The notes: generated by a model not told the origin, from the letters alone. Counted from the stretch's first letter, positions 10,619-22,259 are shown. The stretch: 64,000 bases of DNA from Adineta ricciae (GCA_905250025.1 CAJNOJ010000369.1:1-64000); one strand, 5' to 3'. A program made the numbers and translations.

Positions 10619-12322
10619 ATGACACAACGAATTGTCTACGATGACGTTGCGAATGAATATCTCCAAGTCGAAAATGGTGTTGACGGCTTTCTGAATTCAC
10701 CTCTGGTGTCTTTCGACGACGCAATCCTTCCTATGGTGAAACATATTGAAAACCTTGACATCGCCGTCCACCGAGCGAAGCAGAACTGGAATAAAACATC
10801 GTCTCGTCTGAATGCTGACGAATGTCAAGCTATTTATTTGTATACAATAGAAATGCAGACCGATAGTGTCTACACTATTATTAATCGATATCTCCGCGCT
10901 AATGATACATTTCCAGCCCGACCTTGGTTTCCATATATGAAATTGTTATACACCGCTTTAGAAAAGCTCCCATCACACGTTGGCTCAGTTTGGCGAGGAG
11001 TCAATCGGGACATAAGAGTAAACTATAAGAGAGGAGCAATCATTTCCTGGTGGGCGTTCACTTCCTGCACAGCCAAACTTGCTGTCATTAAAGATTTCCT
11101 CGCTGACAAAGGAAAAAGCACAATTTTTATGATCGAATGTCTTAATGGGAAAAACATTTCGAAATATTCAAGTATTTCGAGAGAAGATGAAATTCTGTTG
11201 CAACCTGGAATCAAGTTGGAGGTTGTCGATAATGCACTGGATTTGAGTGGACTACGTATCGTACACTTGAGGGAAATCGCTACGAAGTCTCGGGCTATGA
11301 CAGCTCACAAGCAGACTTCATCTAAAACAGCAGCAGTGTCAACGGATAAACATAAAATACAAAAGGAGATAGCGAATCAGTGCTCGAGCAACAAAGCAGC
11401 TGTACCGAAGGCAATACGTACGTTTTCACAAGCGAATGAGAATGATTATAACCGACTGAAATCGCTTCTTTTTTATGGTTTAGATACAGAGAGAACGAAG
11501 ACATCTTGTCCACATTGTTCAACAAAGATAGATTTATCACCGGAGTACAAAGAAGGTACCCAACTCGTTTGTCATTCATGCAAGAAGACATTCATCGAAT
11601 TAACCTGTGTTCATTGCAATGAGCTTAACTCATGGAAACATCCGCATCGAAGGGAAGGTGAAGTACGCACTTGTTGGAATTGTAAAAAACAGTTTCAATA
11701 TCTCAACTGTCCACATTGTACAGCCCCGTACATCTGGAAACGTGCCAATTATGTACAGGGTCAGAAGGTATCATGCTGGAATTGCAGAAAGCAATATCAG
11801 CATCTCAACTGTCCTAATTGTTCGCATGCGAATTTCTCTACTGCAGCAGATTATACAGAAGGACAAAAAATCGGATGTGCCGCTTGTAAGAAACCATTTC
11901 AACACATTAACTGCCCGCATTGTACGAAAGAAAACTTCTGGAAGAACGCAGACCGTGTGGTGGGTGTCAAAACGCCCTGTTTTCATTGTGGAAAATCTTT
12001 TCAGGTTGTCAACTGCCCTCATTGTCAAAAGCCAAATCATTGGCGACAACTCGATTATAAGCAAGGATTGACGGTGACATGTTGTAATTGTCGAAAAAAA
12101 TTTCAGCATATCAATTGTCCACACTGCTTAACTGCGGCTTATTTTTCGAATACTGACAATGAACAGAGCCGTCTGTTTGCGTGTCGATCGTGTCAGCATC
12201 GTCTTCATCATGTCATTTGTCCGGATTGCAACTCGCAAAACTTTCTCCAATCAACAAGTCTCTTAGGATTGGCTTTTGTAACATGCGCTCATTGTTCATC
12301 CTCGTTTTTGAATACTTTTTAA
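10619..12322 (+). CDS. ADP-ribosyltransferase fused to eight zinc ribbons, 567 aa
   Basis: Single-exon gene. Residues ~1-222 form an arginine-type mono-ADP-ribosyltransferase domain with the R-S-E signature: VWRGV (Arg126), WWAFTSC (Ser149) and the E-x-E of REDEILLQPG (Glu189, Glu191), so NAD+-dependent transfer activity is plausible. Residues ~223-290 are a Ser/Lys-rich linker. From residue ~297 to the end are eight repeats of about 33 residues, each a CxxC...CxxC zinc ribbon with shared phrases such as QHLNCPHC; they could bind nucleic acid or protein. No signal peptide or membrane helix, so it acts inside the cell. ARTs are numerous in bdelloids; the ribbon tail is unusual. A diverged and interrupted copy lies at 23682-25574. 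The target is unknown. Confidence 0.88.
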   Translation: MTQRIVYDDVANEYLQVENGVDGFLNSPLVSFDDAILPMVKHIENLDIAVHRAKQNWNKTSSRLNADECQAIYLYTIEMQTDSVYTIINRYLRANDTFPARPWFPYMKLLYTALEKLPSHVGSVWRGVNRDIRVNYKRGAIISWWAFTSCTAKLAVIKDFLADKGKSTIFMIECLNGKNISKYSSISREDEILLQPGIKLEVVDNALDLSGLRIVHLREIATKSRAMTAHKQTSSKTAAVSTDKHKIQKEIANQCSSNKAAVPKAIRTFSQANENDYNRLKSLLFYGLDTERTKTSCPHCSTKIDLSPEYKEGTQLVCHSCKKTFIELTCVHCNELNSWKHPHRREGEVRTCWNCKKQFQYLNCPHCTAPYIWKRANYVQGQKVSCWNCRKQYQHLNCPNCSHANFSTAADYTEGQKIGCAACKKPFQHINCPHCTKENFWKNADRVVGVKTPCFHCGKSFQVVNCPHCQKPNHWRQLDYKQGLTVTCCNCRKKFQHINCPHCLTAAYFSNTDNEQSRLFACRSCQHRLHHVICPDCNSQNFLQSTSLLGLAFVTCAHCSSSFLNTF

Positions 12323-12577
12323 AATTAGAACTAAATATCCTCGAGAAAATTTATTCATTAGTATCTCGCTTCGCCCACTTTTTCATTTTATCCTCAAAAA
12401 TAGATCAAAGTAAACACAGCATGTCATTTACACACGTATGACCATAAAAATAAAGGATCTTTTAGCCATGAAATCCTAGCATGCGTTGCAATTAGTTCTT
12501 CCGGGTGAAATCGAATAAAGACGGCTGCCTTCATTCCATCATTTTCATTTGTATCAATTAGAAGAAAACTTCTCGCT

Positions 12578-13566
12578 ATGTCCTTATCATACATTGGCCA
12601 ACAATGTATAATCTATGGCGGATCAGTTTTCCTCATCGGCGGATTAATTGGTAATACAATTAATATACTCATATTTTCAAAAGTTCGCAAATATCGTCAA
12701 ACACCATGCACCTTTTATTTTCTCGTTGCTTCTATTGCCAATCTGATTTACATCTCATTTAACTTTACCACTCGTATCTACAGCAACATTATCGGATACG
12801 ATTTATCCAATCTATCGATAGCTTGGTGTAAAACTCGACAATTCCTCATCGTTGCATTCAGCATGATCACACTAACCAATTCTTGTTTAGCAACCATCGA
12901 TCAATTTTTAGCCACATCAAAACATGTCCATTTTCGAAGGCTCAGTAATATGAAATGGACATATCGGCTTATTACTTTTGTCATTCTTCTTTGGTTTCTT
13001 CATGCCATTCCATGCCTGATCTTCTACAATGTTCCATCCAGTACAAAAAAATGTGCGATCACTCATCCGATTTATGCAGTTTACAATCGCATCTATCTTC
13101 TCGGTTTACTTTGCCTAATGCCAATAATGGTCACAACAATATTTGGATGTTTGACTTACTATAACATTCGTACAACACGCGGTCTTGCCGGACAAAATGT
13201 GGATCGTCAATTGGTAAAAATGACTTTACTTCAAGTGTTTCTGATCGTTCTCAGTCTGGCACCGTATGGTTTGCTGAGTATTTATAGTTTAATAACCGAA
13301 AATTTCGTTAAAGACTCCAATCGATTAGCACAAGAAAATTTTGTGCTGACAATTTTTACTTTAATGACCTATTCGTATTATTCGGTAAGTTCTTTCTTAT
13401 TTGACACGATTTTCTGAGCCAGTATGCATTCTAGGGTAATTGTTATATGTTCTGGTTTTCTTCAAGTCAATTTCGACGACGAGTTAAACGTGTAATTTTA
13501 CTTTGGCGAACAAATCATCAAATAGTTCCATCGGATGTTCGCGGATCAAAGATAGTTACACGGTGA
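12578..13566 (+). CDS. rhodopsin-like G protein-coupled receptor (GPCR-a), 312 aa
   Basis: Two exons, 12578-13384 and 13435-13566, joined in phase 0 inside TM7. Seven hydrophobic helices are visible. Landmarks are IGNTINILIFS in TM1 (the GN motif), Cys of IAWCKTRQF before TM3, ATIDQFLATS at the end of TM3 in place of DRY, and a basic C-terminal tail (FRRRVKR). A single-exon frame would stop shortly after the donor; splicing adds GNCYMFWFSSSQF, which completes TM7, and the tail. This type belongs to large families of orphan peptide or chemosensory receptors in rotifers; the ligand is unknown. An allele-like copy is at 25831-26819. Confidence 0.88.
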
Positions 13567-14056
13567 AACAATTTTTCCATCGTAATAAACGGTTTTATAT
13601 TCGCTTGTAGTTCTTCTAAACGTAACGTTTTTCTACTTTATTAAAATGCACCTAAATGACAAAAATATTAGTTTGAATGCTCATAAGCATCTGTAAATAA
13701 TGTAGTTCCGTTTTTAAGCAGTGACAATGTCACTGCTGTAAATCGTTTATAGAATGCCGCACAATTAATAGATTGTGTAGTTCTCACATCGATGCATCAT
13801 ATCTGCAAATGAAATTACTTCGTAACTGTGTAAAAAGCAACGTTTGTTTATCGCATACATTAAAACGCCCATTTTAATTTTCATGAAAGTGCACATTCAA
13901 CCAGTTCGTGGAGATTCAGAATGTTTGCTTACATTTTTGTTCTGTTCGAAAAGTAGATAATGCCTATGCAATTTGTAATCATAACAAAAAATAAAGAAAA
14001 GAAATATTCAACTATTTCTACAGCGGAAGGTTTACTCGACGTTGCGCGCAGTTTGA
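13567..14056. other. intergenic, duplicated at 26820-27312
   Basis: Non-coding spacer between GPCR-a and the type II membrane protein. It is conserved in the second block and includes a perfect hairpin at 13717-13737 (separate entry). Nothing else recognised. Confidence 0.4.
13717..13737. repeat. perfect inverted repeat, 9-bp stem and 3-nt loop
   Basis: AGCAGTGAC-AAT-GTCACTGCT. The same 21 bases occur unchanged at 26973-26993 although the flanks have diverged. It could be a structured RNA element in a 3' UTR or a binding site; function unknown. Confidence 0.5.
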
Positions 14057-14912
14057 ATGGCTAAGTCGAAATCAAAACCCAATGAAATAATCAATTCCAA
14101 GTTCAGTACAAAGTCAACTAGGATCAGCACGATAGATCCTGCTGAACAATCCAATGTTGTTTATCGAAATGATCCGAACTATTTTCATTCCCTCCCGTCA
14201 CGTGCAAAACCGAAGTATGACAATTCTTAAAACACGTTCTCAGCTGTATTCTTTATTATTTATAACTAGGTGGTCCGTGTCACGATGTCTTTGCATACAA
14301 TTGTTGGTGTTGTTAGGTCTTGCGACGCTGGCAGCGATTACCATACCAATGGTTGTGATCGTATTAGGTAAGTGTACTCATTCTGATCAGAAAAACTTGA
14401 CCAATTGAGAAAATATTTTCTCTCCTTTATAATTTAGATTCGATATCGTCATCACCGCGTAAGTCTACTGATTCATAATTATGTCCTTCATTATTTTTCA
14501 TATAGCATGTGCTTCCACCTATTCTGACGTATTTACAAATGGAATTACTCCAACGACAGCTCAATGTACAGCATGGAGAGAATTTAAAAACAACTTGATA
14601 TGTGCTTCATACTCAAAAGTGAGAATGTACGGGTCAAATGATCCAATAGGCATAACGTCGACTGATTCATCTGTAGCCACTGCTCTTGCAATAGCATTAC
14701 GATACAATACAACGATTACTACTGTTTCGAACGGAGTAACATGGCGAGTCGGTGCTTGCGGTAGTGGTTACGAAATTAGTGCAACTGGAACAATATGTTC
14801 CTGTCCGACTGGTTACACAATTCGACCATGCATCGGTAGTTCTAATTGGGGAGGAATTAATAGCGCAACATGTGGCGCCGCGACACAAACAATGTCTCTT
14901 TATTTCGAATGA
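14057..14912 (+). CDS. type II single-pass membrane protein with Cys-rich ectodomain, 227 aa
   Basis: Four exons fit: 14057-14214, 14270-14367, 14438-14458 and 14506-14912. The first encodes a basic, Ser/Lys-rich cytoplasmic tail of ~52 residues (MAKSKSKPN...). Exon 2 supplies a 23-residue membrane helix rich in Leu, Val and Ile. Exon 3 is only 21 nt (DSISSSP). Exon 4 encodes an extracellular domain with about nine cysteines, including GTICSCPTGYTIRPC, and repeated Thr/Ser. The donor after exon 1 (GTATGA) is used in preference to one 9 bp downstream because only this site is intact in both copies. No family recognised; the ectodomain suggests a small disulfide-bonded surface protein. A copy lies at 27313-28171. 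Confidence 0.7.
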
Positions 14913-15477
14913 AGGAATTTGAATGAAAGCGAATTGTAAAAATAGGGGTTTTGGTGACTAGGCAAAAGTAAATATCGTGTGTCACTTTGCATAATACTAG
15001 TTCGCATCTGATACCATTCTCGCACTGCATATAGCGCTGATCTGTCTATATCAGGGATGGGGAACGCTGCACGTTTTAAATTACATTTTCTAGCAGTTTC
15101 CCTGCATAGATCAATCACATTTATATGTTACGTTACAATTTTAAGCCAAAGTATTATGCGTTCCTCGTTCATGGAACGGGGGAATGGACAACTGTGCGTG
15201 AACAGTTTGATTATACTTGAAAAAACTCTATAAAATATACCTGGAAATATATTCCGTCCCTGAAAATGGAGCGGGGGGTACTCATACCCTCAAGATGAAA
15301 TTCCCTATTTCTATTATTCTGCTAGTGACAATTTTTTGACGATAATTATTTACCGTAATCGACTTGAGACCATCAAGATGCTTTACGTGGAAAATCTGCT
15401 TTTGATCTTTCGTTTCTGTACTTGATTGAACTACCTTCAAAATTGATACGTATTTCTTTGCCAGAAAGAGATTTCTC
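14913..15477. other. intergenic, duplicated at 28172-28685
   Basis: Non-coding. Copies in the two blocks differ by several insertions and deletions (for example around 15000 and 15240). No gene recognised. Confidence 0.4.
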
Positions 15478-15490
15478 TATATAAATATAC
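15478..15490 (+). promoter_or_regulatory. TATA box of GPCR-b
   Basis: TATATAAATATAC about 55 bp before the ATG at 15543; conserved before the copy at 28751. Confidence 0.55.
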
Positions 15491-15542
15491 AAAGGGGCAT
15501 TCTTATGAGCATTCGAATATTATTTACAATAGTTCATCGACC

Positions 15543-16571
15543 ATGTCCTTGCTATACATCAGTCAACAAACGACTATCTATGCTGGTTGCTCTCTCGCTT
15601 TCATTGGTATCCTTGGCAACTCAATGAATATTCTCGTCTTTTCAACTGTTCCATCCTATCGAACAACATCTTGTACGTTCTATTTTCTCATCAGTTCCAT
15701 CTTCAACATTGCATATATCGTCATCAATCTTATTTCACGCATCGTTAGTGCCGGATTCGGTATTGATCCTACACGAACATCTCTCGCATGGTGTAAAACA
15801 AGACAGTTCTGTCTATTCACACTCAGTTTGGTCACAATCACATGTTCATGTTTGGCAACCATCGATCAATACTTCGCATCATCACAGAATGTTCGAATTC
15901 GTCGTTGGAGTAACATTCGATGGGCTCGTCGAATCGTCGTCATTATCATTATTATCTGGTGTATTCATGGCATCCCACCTATCTTGTATTCCGATATCTC
16001 GCCTATAACAAAAGCCTGTGGAAATATGAATGCGAGATATGCTGACTACATTCCTTTCTATCTGTTGGGATTGATTTGTGCCATTCCCATCGTTGTAATG
16101 GTGACATTCGGATACCTCACTTATCGCAACATTCATCTCACTCGTGCTCTTGCAAGACAATACGCTGATCGACAACTGGTTCGAATGGTTCTCTTTCAGA
16201 TCATTCTTGTCATCATTAGCTTCGTTCCATATGGAACATACAGTGTGTATAGTTTGGTGACGACCGGAATGCCAAAAGATATTTATCGATTGTTGCAAGA
16301 AGCATTTGCGATAACAGTGCTTAGTCTTGTGCCTTATTTCTACTATTGTGTAAGTGAAAGCGTAAAGGAAGGAGAGAGTGATGAAGGATGTTTATTTGTT
16401 TAGGGAAGTTGTTATGCGTTTCTGATGTCGTCAAGTCGATTTCGTCGATCTGTTCGAAATCAAGTGTTATTCTGGCGAAGACCAACTCAAATCGACAAAA
16501 CGATACGACTAACAGCTACCGTTCACAGTTTAAGAAAAGTCGGTGTAGCTGCTCCAACTCATAATCAATAG
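15543..16571 (+). CDS. rhodopsin-like G protein-coupled receptor (GPCR-b), 324 aa
   Basis: Exons 15543-16349 and 16404-16571, phase 0, with a 54-bp intron in TM7. Seven helices, LGNSMNILVFS in TM1, a Cys in LAWCKTRQF, ATIDQYFASS in place of DRY, a second extracellular loop Cys (KACGN) and a basic tail FRRSVRNQ. It is a paralogue of GPCR-a but closest to GPCR-d at 33859. The coding exon, the intron and the start of exon 2 match GPCR-d almost base for base until about 16480, where the C-terminal tails become unrelated (RRPTQIDKT here against RRAGQVIPF there). AATAAA follows near 16580. Ligand unknown. Confidence 0.88.
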
Positions 16572-17225
16572 AAGTTCTAAAATAAACGAGCATTAAGTAA
16601 ATTGGTGTAGTGTCTCACAGAAAAGAGTAAAAATTTTTTACGTAATTGATTGAAAACATATGGCATAATAAGGACAATTATCTCTTCTCAATATCTGATA
16701 CCGATTCTTTGCGCCAAGTAAAAACGATGAAAATATAGAATGTGCAATAGCATACGAGGTAATATTTGTAGATGCTGGCAAGATTAATTCATTATTGAAT
16801 GCGAAATATACCCCCAACATGAGGTAAATCTTATGTTTTCACCTGCTCATTATGTCAAATCGATATGATCGTATTTCGCCTTATGAAAATAAATAAGTAT
16901 AATTTTTATAGTTGTTTTAATTTCACTGTTAAAGCAAATAACCACAGTTATTAACTAATTTAGTCTTTCTTGCGTATATCAAACTCAGACGTCACCATTG
17001 CGTCTGTCATTGTTTTTAACCAACAGAAGTTTCACGCAACACACATCATCATTAAAAACTCTTAAATTAAAAGTCTGATGATGACAAATGTACTGCCATA
17101 TTTAATGAGTTTGATACTAAACGTGCAGTACGTTTATCGTTCCTGTGCAAAGTTGATTATATAATTACACGACATATGTACTGATATATAAACCCCTATA
17201 CATCATTTGCGGCAACTCATCTACT
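16572..17225. other. intergenic
   Basis: AT-rich spacer with a polyadenylation signal just after GPCR-b and a TATA-like sequence (atatataaac, ~17183) upstream of the following GPCR pseudogene. Nothing else recognised. Confidence 0.4.
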
Positions 17226-17950
17226 ATGTCTCTATCATACATCAGTCAACAAACAACTATCTATGCTTGTTTCTTTCTCGTCTTCTCAACTACTAGATTG
17301 TATCGAAAACCATGGTGCACTTTCTATTTCCTCATCAGCTCCATTTTCAACATCGTTTACATTGCTATCAATCTGATTTGGCGCCTCGCTAGTGTTGGAT
17401 GTGGTACGGATTTTACAGGGACTTCCGTTTTACTGTATAAAATGAGATCCTTTTTCTTATGGTGCCTCTTTTAATTACAATCACTTGCTCATGCTTAGTT
17501 ACCATCGACCAATACTTCGCATCATCGCAAACTGTTCGGATTCGTCGAATCGTCATTATTATCTTGTGTATTCAGATATCTTGCCTGCAACAAAAGTTTG
17601 TGGAAATATGAATGCAAAATATGCTGACTACATTCCCTTCTATCTGGATTTTGATTTGTGTCATGACCATCGTTGTAATGGTGACGTTCGGATATCTCAC
17701 TCGTACTCTTGCAAAACAATGTGTGGATCTACGGCTGGTTCGAATGGTCTCTTTCAGATCATTAGGTTCGTTCCATATGGAACACACAGCATGTATAATT
17801 TGGTCACCGCCAAACTAACAGAATACATTTTAGTTACCGACTACCACACGAAGCAATGGCAACAATAGTGATGAAGGTTATTATGCATTTGTGCTGTCAT
17901 TCAGTCGCTTCCGGCAATCTGCTCGATGCCATATCATAATATATATTTGA
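17226..17950 (+). pseudogene. GPCR pseudogene
   Basis: Starts like GPCR-b (MSLSYISQQTTIYA) and keeps the TM2 segment CTFYFLISSIFNI, but TM1 is shortened, the frame breaks near 17470 and again several times, and parts of TM4-TM5 are deleted. The remnant of exon 2 (FVLSFSRFRQSAR) ends at a stop near 17950. Clearly non-functional, in tandem with GPCR-b. Confidence 0.85.
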
Positions 17951-17978
17951 ATATCTCGATGACATTCATCTATTCCAT

Positions 17979-19610
17979 AGGTTTTATGCTCAGAATTATC
18001 GTTTTAACGGATTACTTCTATGGCGCATAGTCGACAGTGTCGATTGAATTTTCAGTCTATATCTAAATCTGCTTTGCATCAAGTACTTCGCCAGTATTTA
18101 CCATTAATTATCGATCGAGTGATTTCGTTGGTCATTTCCGCTGACGACGAAACTGCAAATCTTATTGATGATTTTTGCTCGTTGGGCCGATTTCCTAATT
18201 TACAATGTTTATCAATGACTCAAGTAAACTCCATCGAAAAACTCAATCAAGCGTCATATTCACATTAACTGACACGTTTAACCTTCATTGATTGCTACTC
18301 AATGCAGCAAAATGGTCTAATTAATTTCATTAATGATGTTTGATATTTGCTTCAACTTAAATACTTTTTCCTTTCAATGTGATATCATCTATAATTCGTT
18401 CTTTTCAAAATTAACAACACTCCCAATCAATTCAATTCATTGTCGTGAGATTTTGTCGATTTAATTTTAAAGACTTGATTAATCTATTCAGCTTAACACC
18501 TCGACTTCGTCACCTTCGAGCAACATGTTTTGCTGACATTGATGTTGATTCACCAGCGGTACAGAAAAGCTTCATTTTTAACAAATTTAAACATCAACAT
18601 GTTTAAGTCATTGTTCGCGGTTTGACTACTCTTTTACAAAACATACCGAATTTGCGCCATCTGACCGTTATAATACGTCGACTGTTTTTTTAAATGGTCA
18701 TGAATGGCAGCGAATCACATAAAAACATTTCGATTATGTATATGGAATTCAAATATAATCAAGAAATGAAAAGGAAAAACAAATTGATGATTTATTGGAT
18801 ACACTTCGAACCGATTTTTGGCTCGCTGAACATCAATGGTTCGTTCGATGTGAATGGAGTTCGACTGACAATGATTCAATATACTCTATACCTTACTTTA
18901 TCATTTAGATCGATACTCCATTCAAAACTCAAATCGACAACTTCAAACGATGAAATCTGTTGGTCATATGAATTAGTGCGCAACTTAACTTCGAAAAATA
19001 CTAAGATTGATAATTGACGTGTATATCCGATATTCGTTTTACAAATCTTTCGTCTCTACATATTGAACTCCAGCACACAGCAACCTTTACTCAGTCATTC
19101 TGACGCTCAGTAGTCTGACATGGTTAACAGTAAGCATCTATGACAGCACTGTTGAATCGGAGTTGCAAACCTCGATCAATCGAATACCGAATCTTTATCG
19201 ATTAACATCTGATTTATCATTGCCGGATTTATTACTGATAGTATGGAGGATCAGTAACCCATCAGTTCGTCGGCTCGATCTATTTCGGGAAGCATTATCA
19301 AATAGCTGCTCTCTTGATGCTTCTTAATGTTTAGATTTGATCAATTCGCCACTAGGACGTCAATGTGAACTGCTTTCAATTAGTGTGGTAGATCAATCCA
19401 CGATTCTTGATTTTATCAATAAAAAAAATCGAATATTCGTTCGTTGATATATCTATGGGAAGAAGAGAACATCAATCGTAGTGTCAACAAACAAGAACTT
19501 GTTGAATGGTTACAAAATCATTCGTCGTCGAACAGCAATGTTCGTCATGTAGGTTTTTTAACTCATAGAATCCAAATTTGGATTAATCAATATGCTGAAT
19601 AAAAAAAGAT
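17979..19610 (+). pseudogene. F-box/LRR-like gene relic
   Basis: Scattered pieces in different frames resemble the F-box-type proteins common in rotifers: FYAQNYRFNGLL at 17980-18020, the stretch FPNLQCLSMTQV near 18190, LLDTLRTDFWLAEHQWF near 18790-18850 and WSSTDNDSIYSIPYF near 18860-18900. Stops and frameshifts separate them. It is unlike the intact F-box gene at 49206, so it derives from another family member. Exact limits are uncertain. Confidence 0.6.
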
Positions 19611-20469
19611 GTTCAAGTGTTGTTTTTAGATATGCACCGATCAGATTGAGCGATCTAGGCAGAAAACATACGTCTTCGAACATATAGAAACTGAACATTG
19701 AATTGATCTGAATTGAATGATTATCAGTACAATCGTCGTGATCAAGATGTTGTTTTCAAATCTTGAACAACTACAAAGTTCACTAGATGATATCAGACTT
19801 GTAAATTATTGACACAGAAAACTCAAATACGAACTGCTTGATTTAATTTAGACAGAATAAATTCGTTTACTCCAAATAGTCATTTACTACACACATTTTT
19901 CTATCAAATCTCTTCGACAGCAATAACGATTCTACTAAGAAAGCGAAACTTAATATCAAGTGAAAAATCAATCAGAGAAATGATCTGACAATTTATGACA
20001 AAAGCTGATACTATATGTTTCAAAGCGCTCTGGTCGGAAACTAGTTCGGCTAATTGGATCTGATGTGAATATTTTTGGCTAGTATTTATTTGAGCAATAA
20101 AAATACTTAAATGAGCATGAATAAAAACTACAAATGAGCAATAATCTTCGAACAATAATAAATTCTTTTTTGAGCTATTTAGTACTACGGAATGAGTAAT
20201 AATTAATTCATTAAATACCAGTATTAAATTAATTTTTTAGTAATAAGAGAAAAAAAACGTCAGTTTTTATTTGGGCATTTAACAATAATAAAGAGAAAAT
20301 TCAGTCTAATTGATCGTAGTTCAGTGTATTATACTTTTTTCTAAACGGACGCAATATATATACGTATCCGTTCAAAGGATGGGAAAATTCAAAGATAATA
20401 AGGAATAAAACAATCAGAAAGATAAGTACTTGAAGGTGACGACATTTGGAAAATACCTGGCATGAGAAG
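19611..20469. other. AT-rich region ending at a gap
   Basis: Very AT-rich and non-coding. It contains a repeat of the TTATTGCTC type (20040-20160, separate entry) and ends at the single N at 20470. An imperfect palindrome lies near 20345-20372. No gene recognised. Confidence 0.45.
20040..20160 (-). repeat. TTATTGCTC-type repeat, inverted relative to the copy at 38330
   Basis: On the minus strand this reads TTATTGCTCATTT, then TGCTCATTTAAGTATTTTTA and TTGCTCAAATAAATA, closely matching the tandem repeat at 38330-38475. Both lie beside assembly breaks. Confidence 0.55.
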
Positions 20470-20470
20470 N
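20470..20470. other. single-base assembly gap (N)
   Basis: One N separates unique AT-rich sequence from a contig that begins inside exon 1 of carboxylesterase 3. The 5' end and signal peptide of that gene are missing exactly here. Confidence 0.9.
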
Positions 20471-22175
20471 CGTTGTTCACACTCAGTACGGTGACATATT
20501 AGGATATCAGACGAATCTATCTCGAGTGTTCTATGGAATTCCCTTTGCTCAACCACCTGTAGGCCCATTGAGGTAACGAACTACACGAATGTTCTTGTTC
20601 ACTTGTGTTTATGTGTGAATAGATGGGAAGCTCCTGTGCCGGTGGTCAGATGGGCTCCGAAAATGATCAATGCTACACAACCACCACCTGCTTGCCCACG
20701 ACCAAAGAGCACAACGCGCTCTACCACTCGCACTCCATTTGGGGTGAGTCTCTGATACGAAAACAAATGAGCAAATCTCTTATTATAAATTATAGATGTC
20801 AGAAGATTGTCTTTATTTGAATATTTTCACGCCGTTATCAGGTGACGTACCGTTGACAGATCTTCTTCCTGTGATGCTTTTTATTCACGGGGGTGATTTC
20901 CAATTTGGCGCTGCAACAGAGGCAATATATGAATCTGAACTCTTAGTAAATAACACAAATATTATTATTGCCTTAATTCAATATCGTCTAGGTAAAATTC
21001 GTTCTTTTCATCGGCAATTGACGTTTTATGCGATACGTTTGTAGGTGTTCTTGGCTTCTTAGCAACCGGCAATGGTCCGAATGACATTAAGGGCAACTAT
21101 GGAATACTCGATCAACGTTTGGCGATCGCCTGGGTCAAAAACAACATTAATGCATTCGGCGGGGATCCTAATCAGATCACACTATTCGGTCAAAGTGCTG
21201 GCGCACAATCAACTGCTCTTCACTATGTAACTAAAGATATGCAATCATATTTTCAACGGGCAATCATTCAAAGTTCTCCACTAACTATACCATTCAGGTA
21301 CAAGAATAAAAGTTGAAATCATATATATTTGATTGGCATTTAGAACATATTTGGAAAATATTACACCAACTGTTCTTCTCGCTGAACAGTTACTCTGTTC
21401 TCCGAATAACCTATCGTGTTTTCGAGCCCGTTCAACTGATGAAATTACTACTGCTCAAGCTATAGTGAATAAAAAGATTACTTCATTGAACGCGCTGTTT
21501 TTTTTCGAACCATGGCTACCAGTTATTGATAATGAGATTGTTCATGGCACATTAATGAACATAATTCCGAACGTATCATTCCCACTTAAACCATTGGTGA
21601 TTGGTACAGTGACTGAAGAATGTTATGATTTCGTTTATAGTACCTGGCACAAAAATGTGACAATCAGTGAATATATAGCCTTTACGGTTGGTCTTTTCGG
21701 TGAAAAATCGTTGAAAGTTCTCGAGCATTATCCACCAACTGCTTCAGTTGATCAACGTCCGACTCTCGTTCGTATGGCAACACATTGGGTCTTTTCCTGC
21801 TCAACTCGTGTTCTTGCTCGAAAAGCGGCCACCTATTCCTATGTTTTCGGTTATCCTGATAATCGAGTCAACTCGCTGAACTGCAAAGATCACGCTTGCC
21901 ATGCAGATGAACTACCCTATATCTTCCAATCGTTTTGGGATCGCTTCACTGACGTTGGTAGATATATATCTCATGGAATGGCTACTTATTGGACAAACTA
22001 TGCTAAGAGTGAAAATCCGAATGAACCTTCGAGTGTGCCCTTATCGTGGCCAAAGTTCGCTAGTGGCAACGAAACGTACATGTACATTCAAAATCCGTTT
22101 CAAGTGGAAGAAAATTACTTGAAAGATGATTGTGATTTATGGGATCAAATCGGTTATAAAGCAAGCGTGATTTGA
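20471..22175 (+). CDS. carboxylesterase 3, 5' end lost at gap
   Basis: Exons 20471-20572 (partial), 20623-20743, 20796-20991, 21045-21297 and 21344-22175 correspond one to one to carboxylesterases 1 and 2. The oxyanion segment HGGDF, nucleophile elbow GQSAG, acidic TEECYD and the catalytic His of CHADELPYIF are intact. It is nearer to copy 2 over most of its length, including the C-terminus KASVI, but lacks the tract shared by copies 1 and 2. Its position, ahead of an ART relic, ART, GPCR-a, type II protein and GPCR-b, makes it the counterpart of copy 2 in block A'. Truncation is due to the N, not to mutation. Confidence 0.85.
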
Positions 22176-22259
22176 ATCAAACAACAACTTATTGTTGTAT
22201 TTTTTTCTTCTGCAGAGTAATTTTTAAGAACCGATCGAAGTAAAAAAACAGCGTAAGTT

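Noticed and set aside
15882-16298. 138-codon open frame antisense to GPCR-b (and the similar one at 34198-34614)
   Set aside because: It recurs wherever this receptor type is encoded and lacks any protein-like features of its own; a shadow of the conserved sense frame.
20340-20375. Imperfect palindrome around cggacgcaatatatatacgtatccg
   Set aside because: Short, AT-rich and imperfect; expected by chance in such sequence and not conserved elsewhere in the window.
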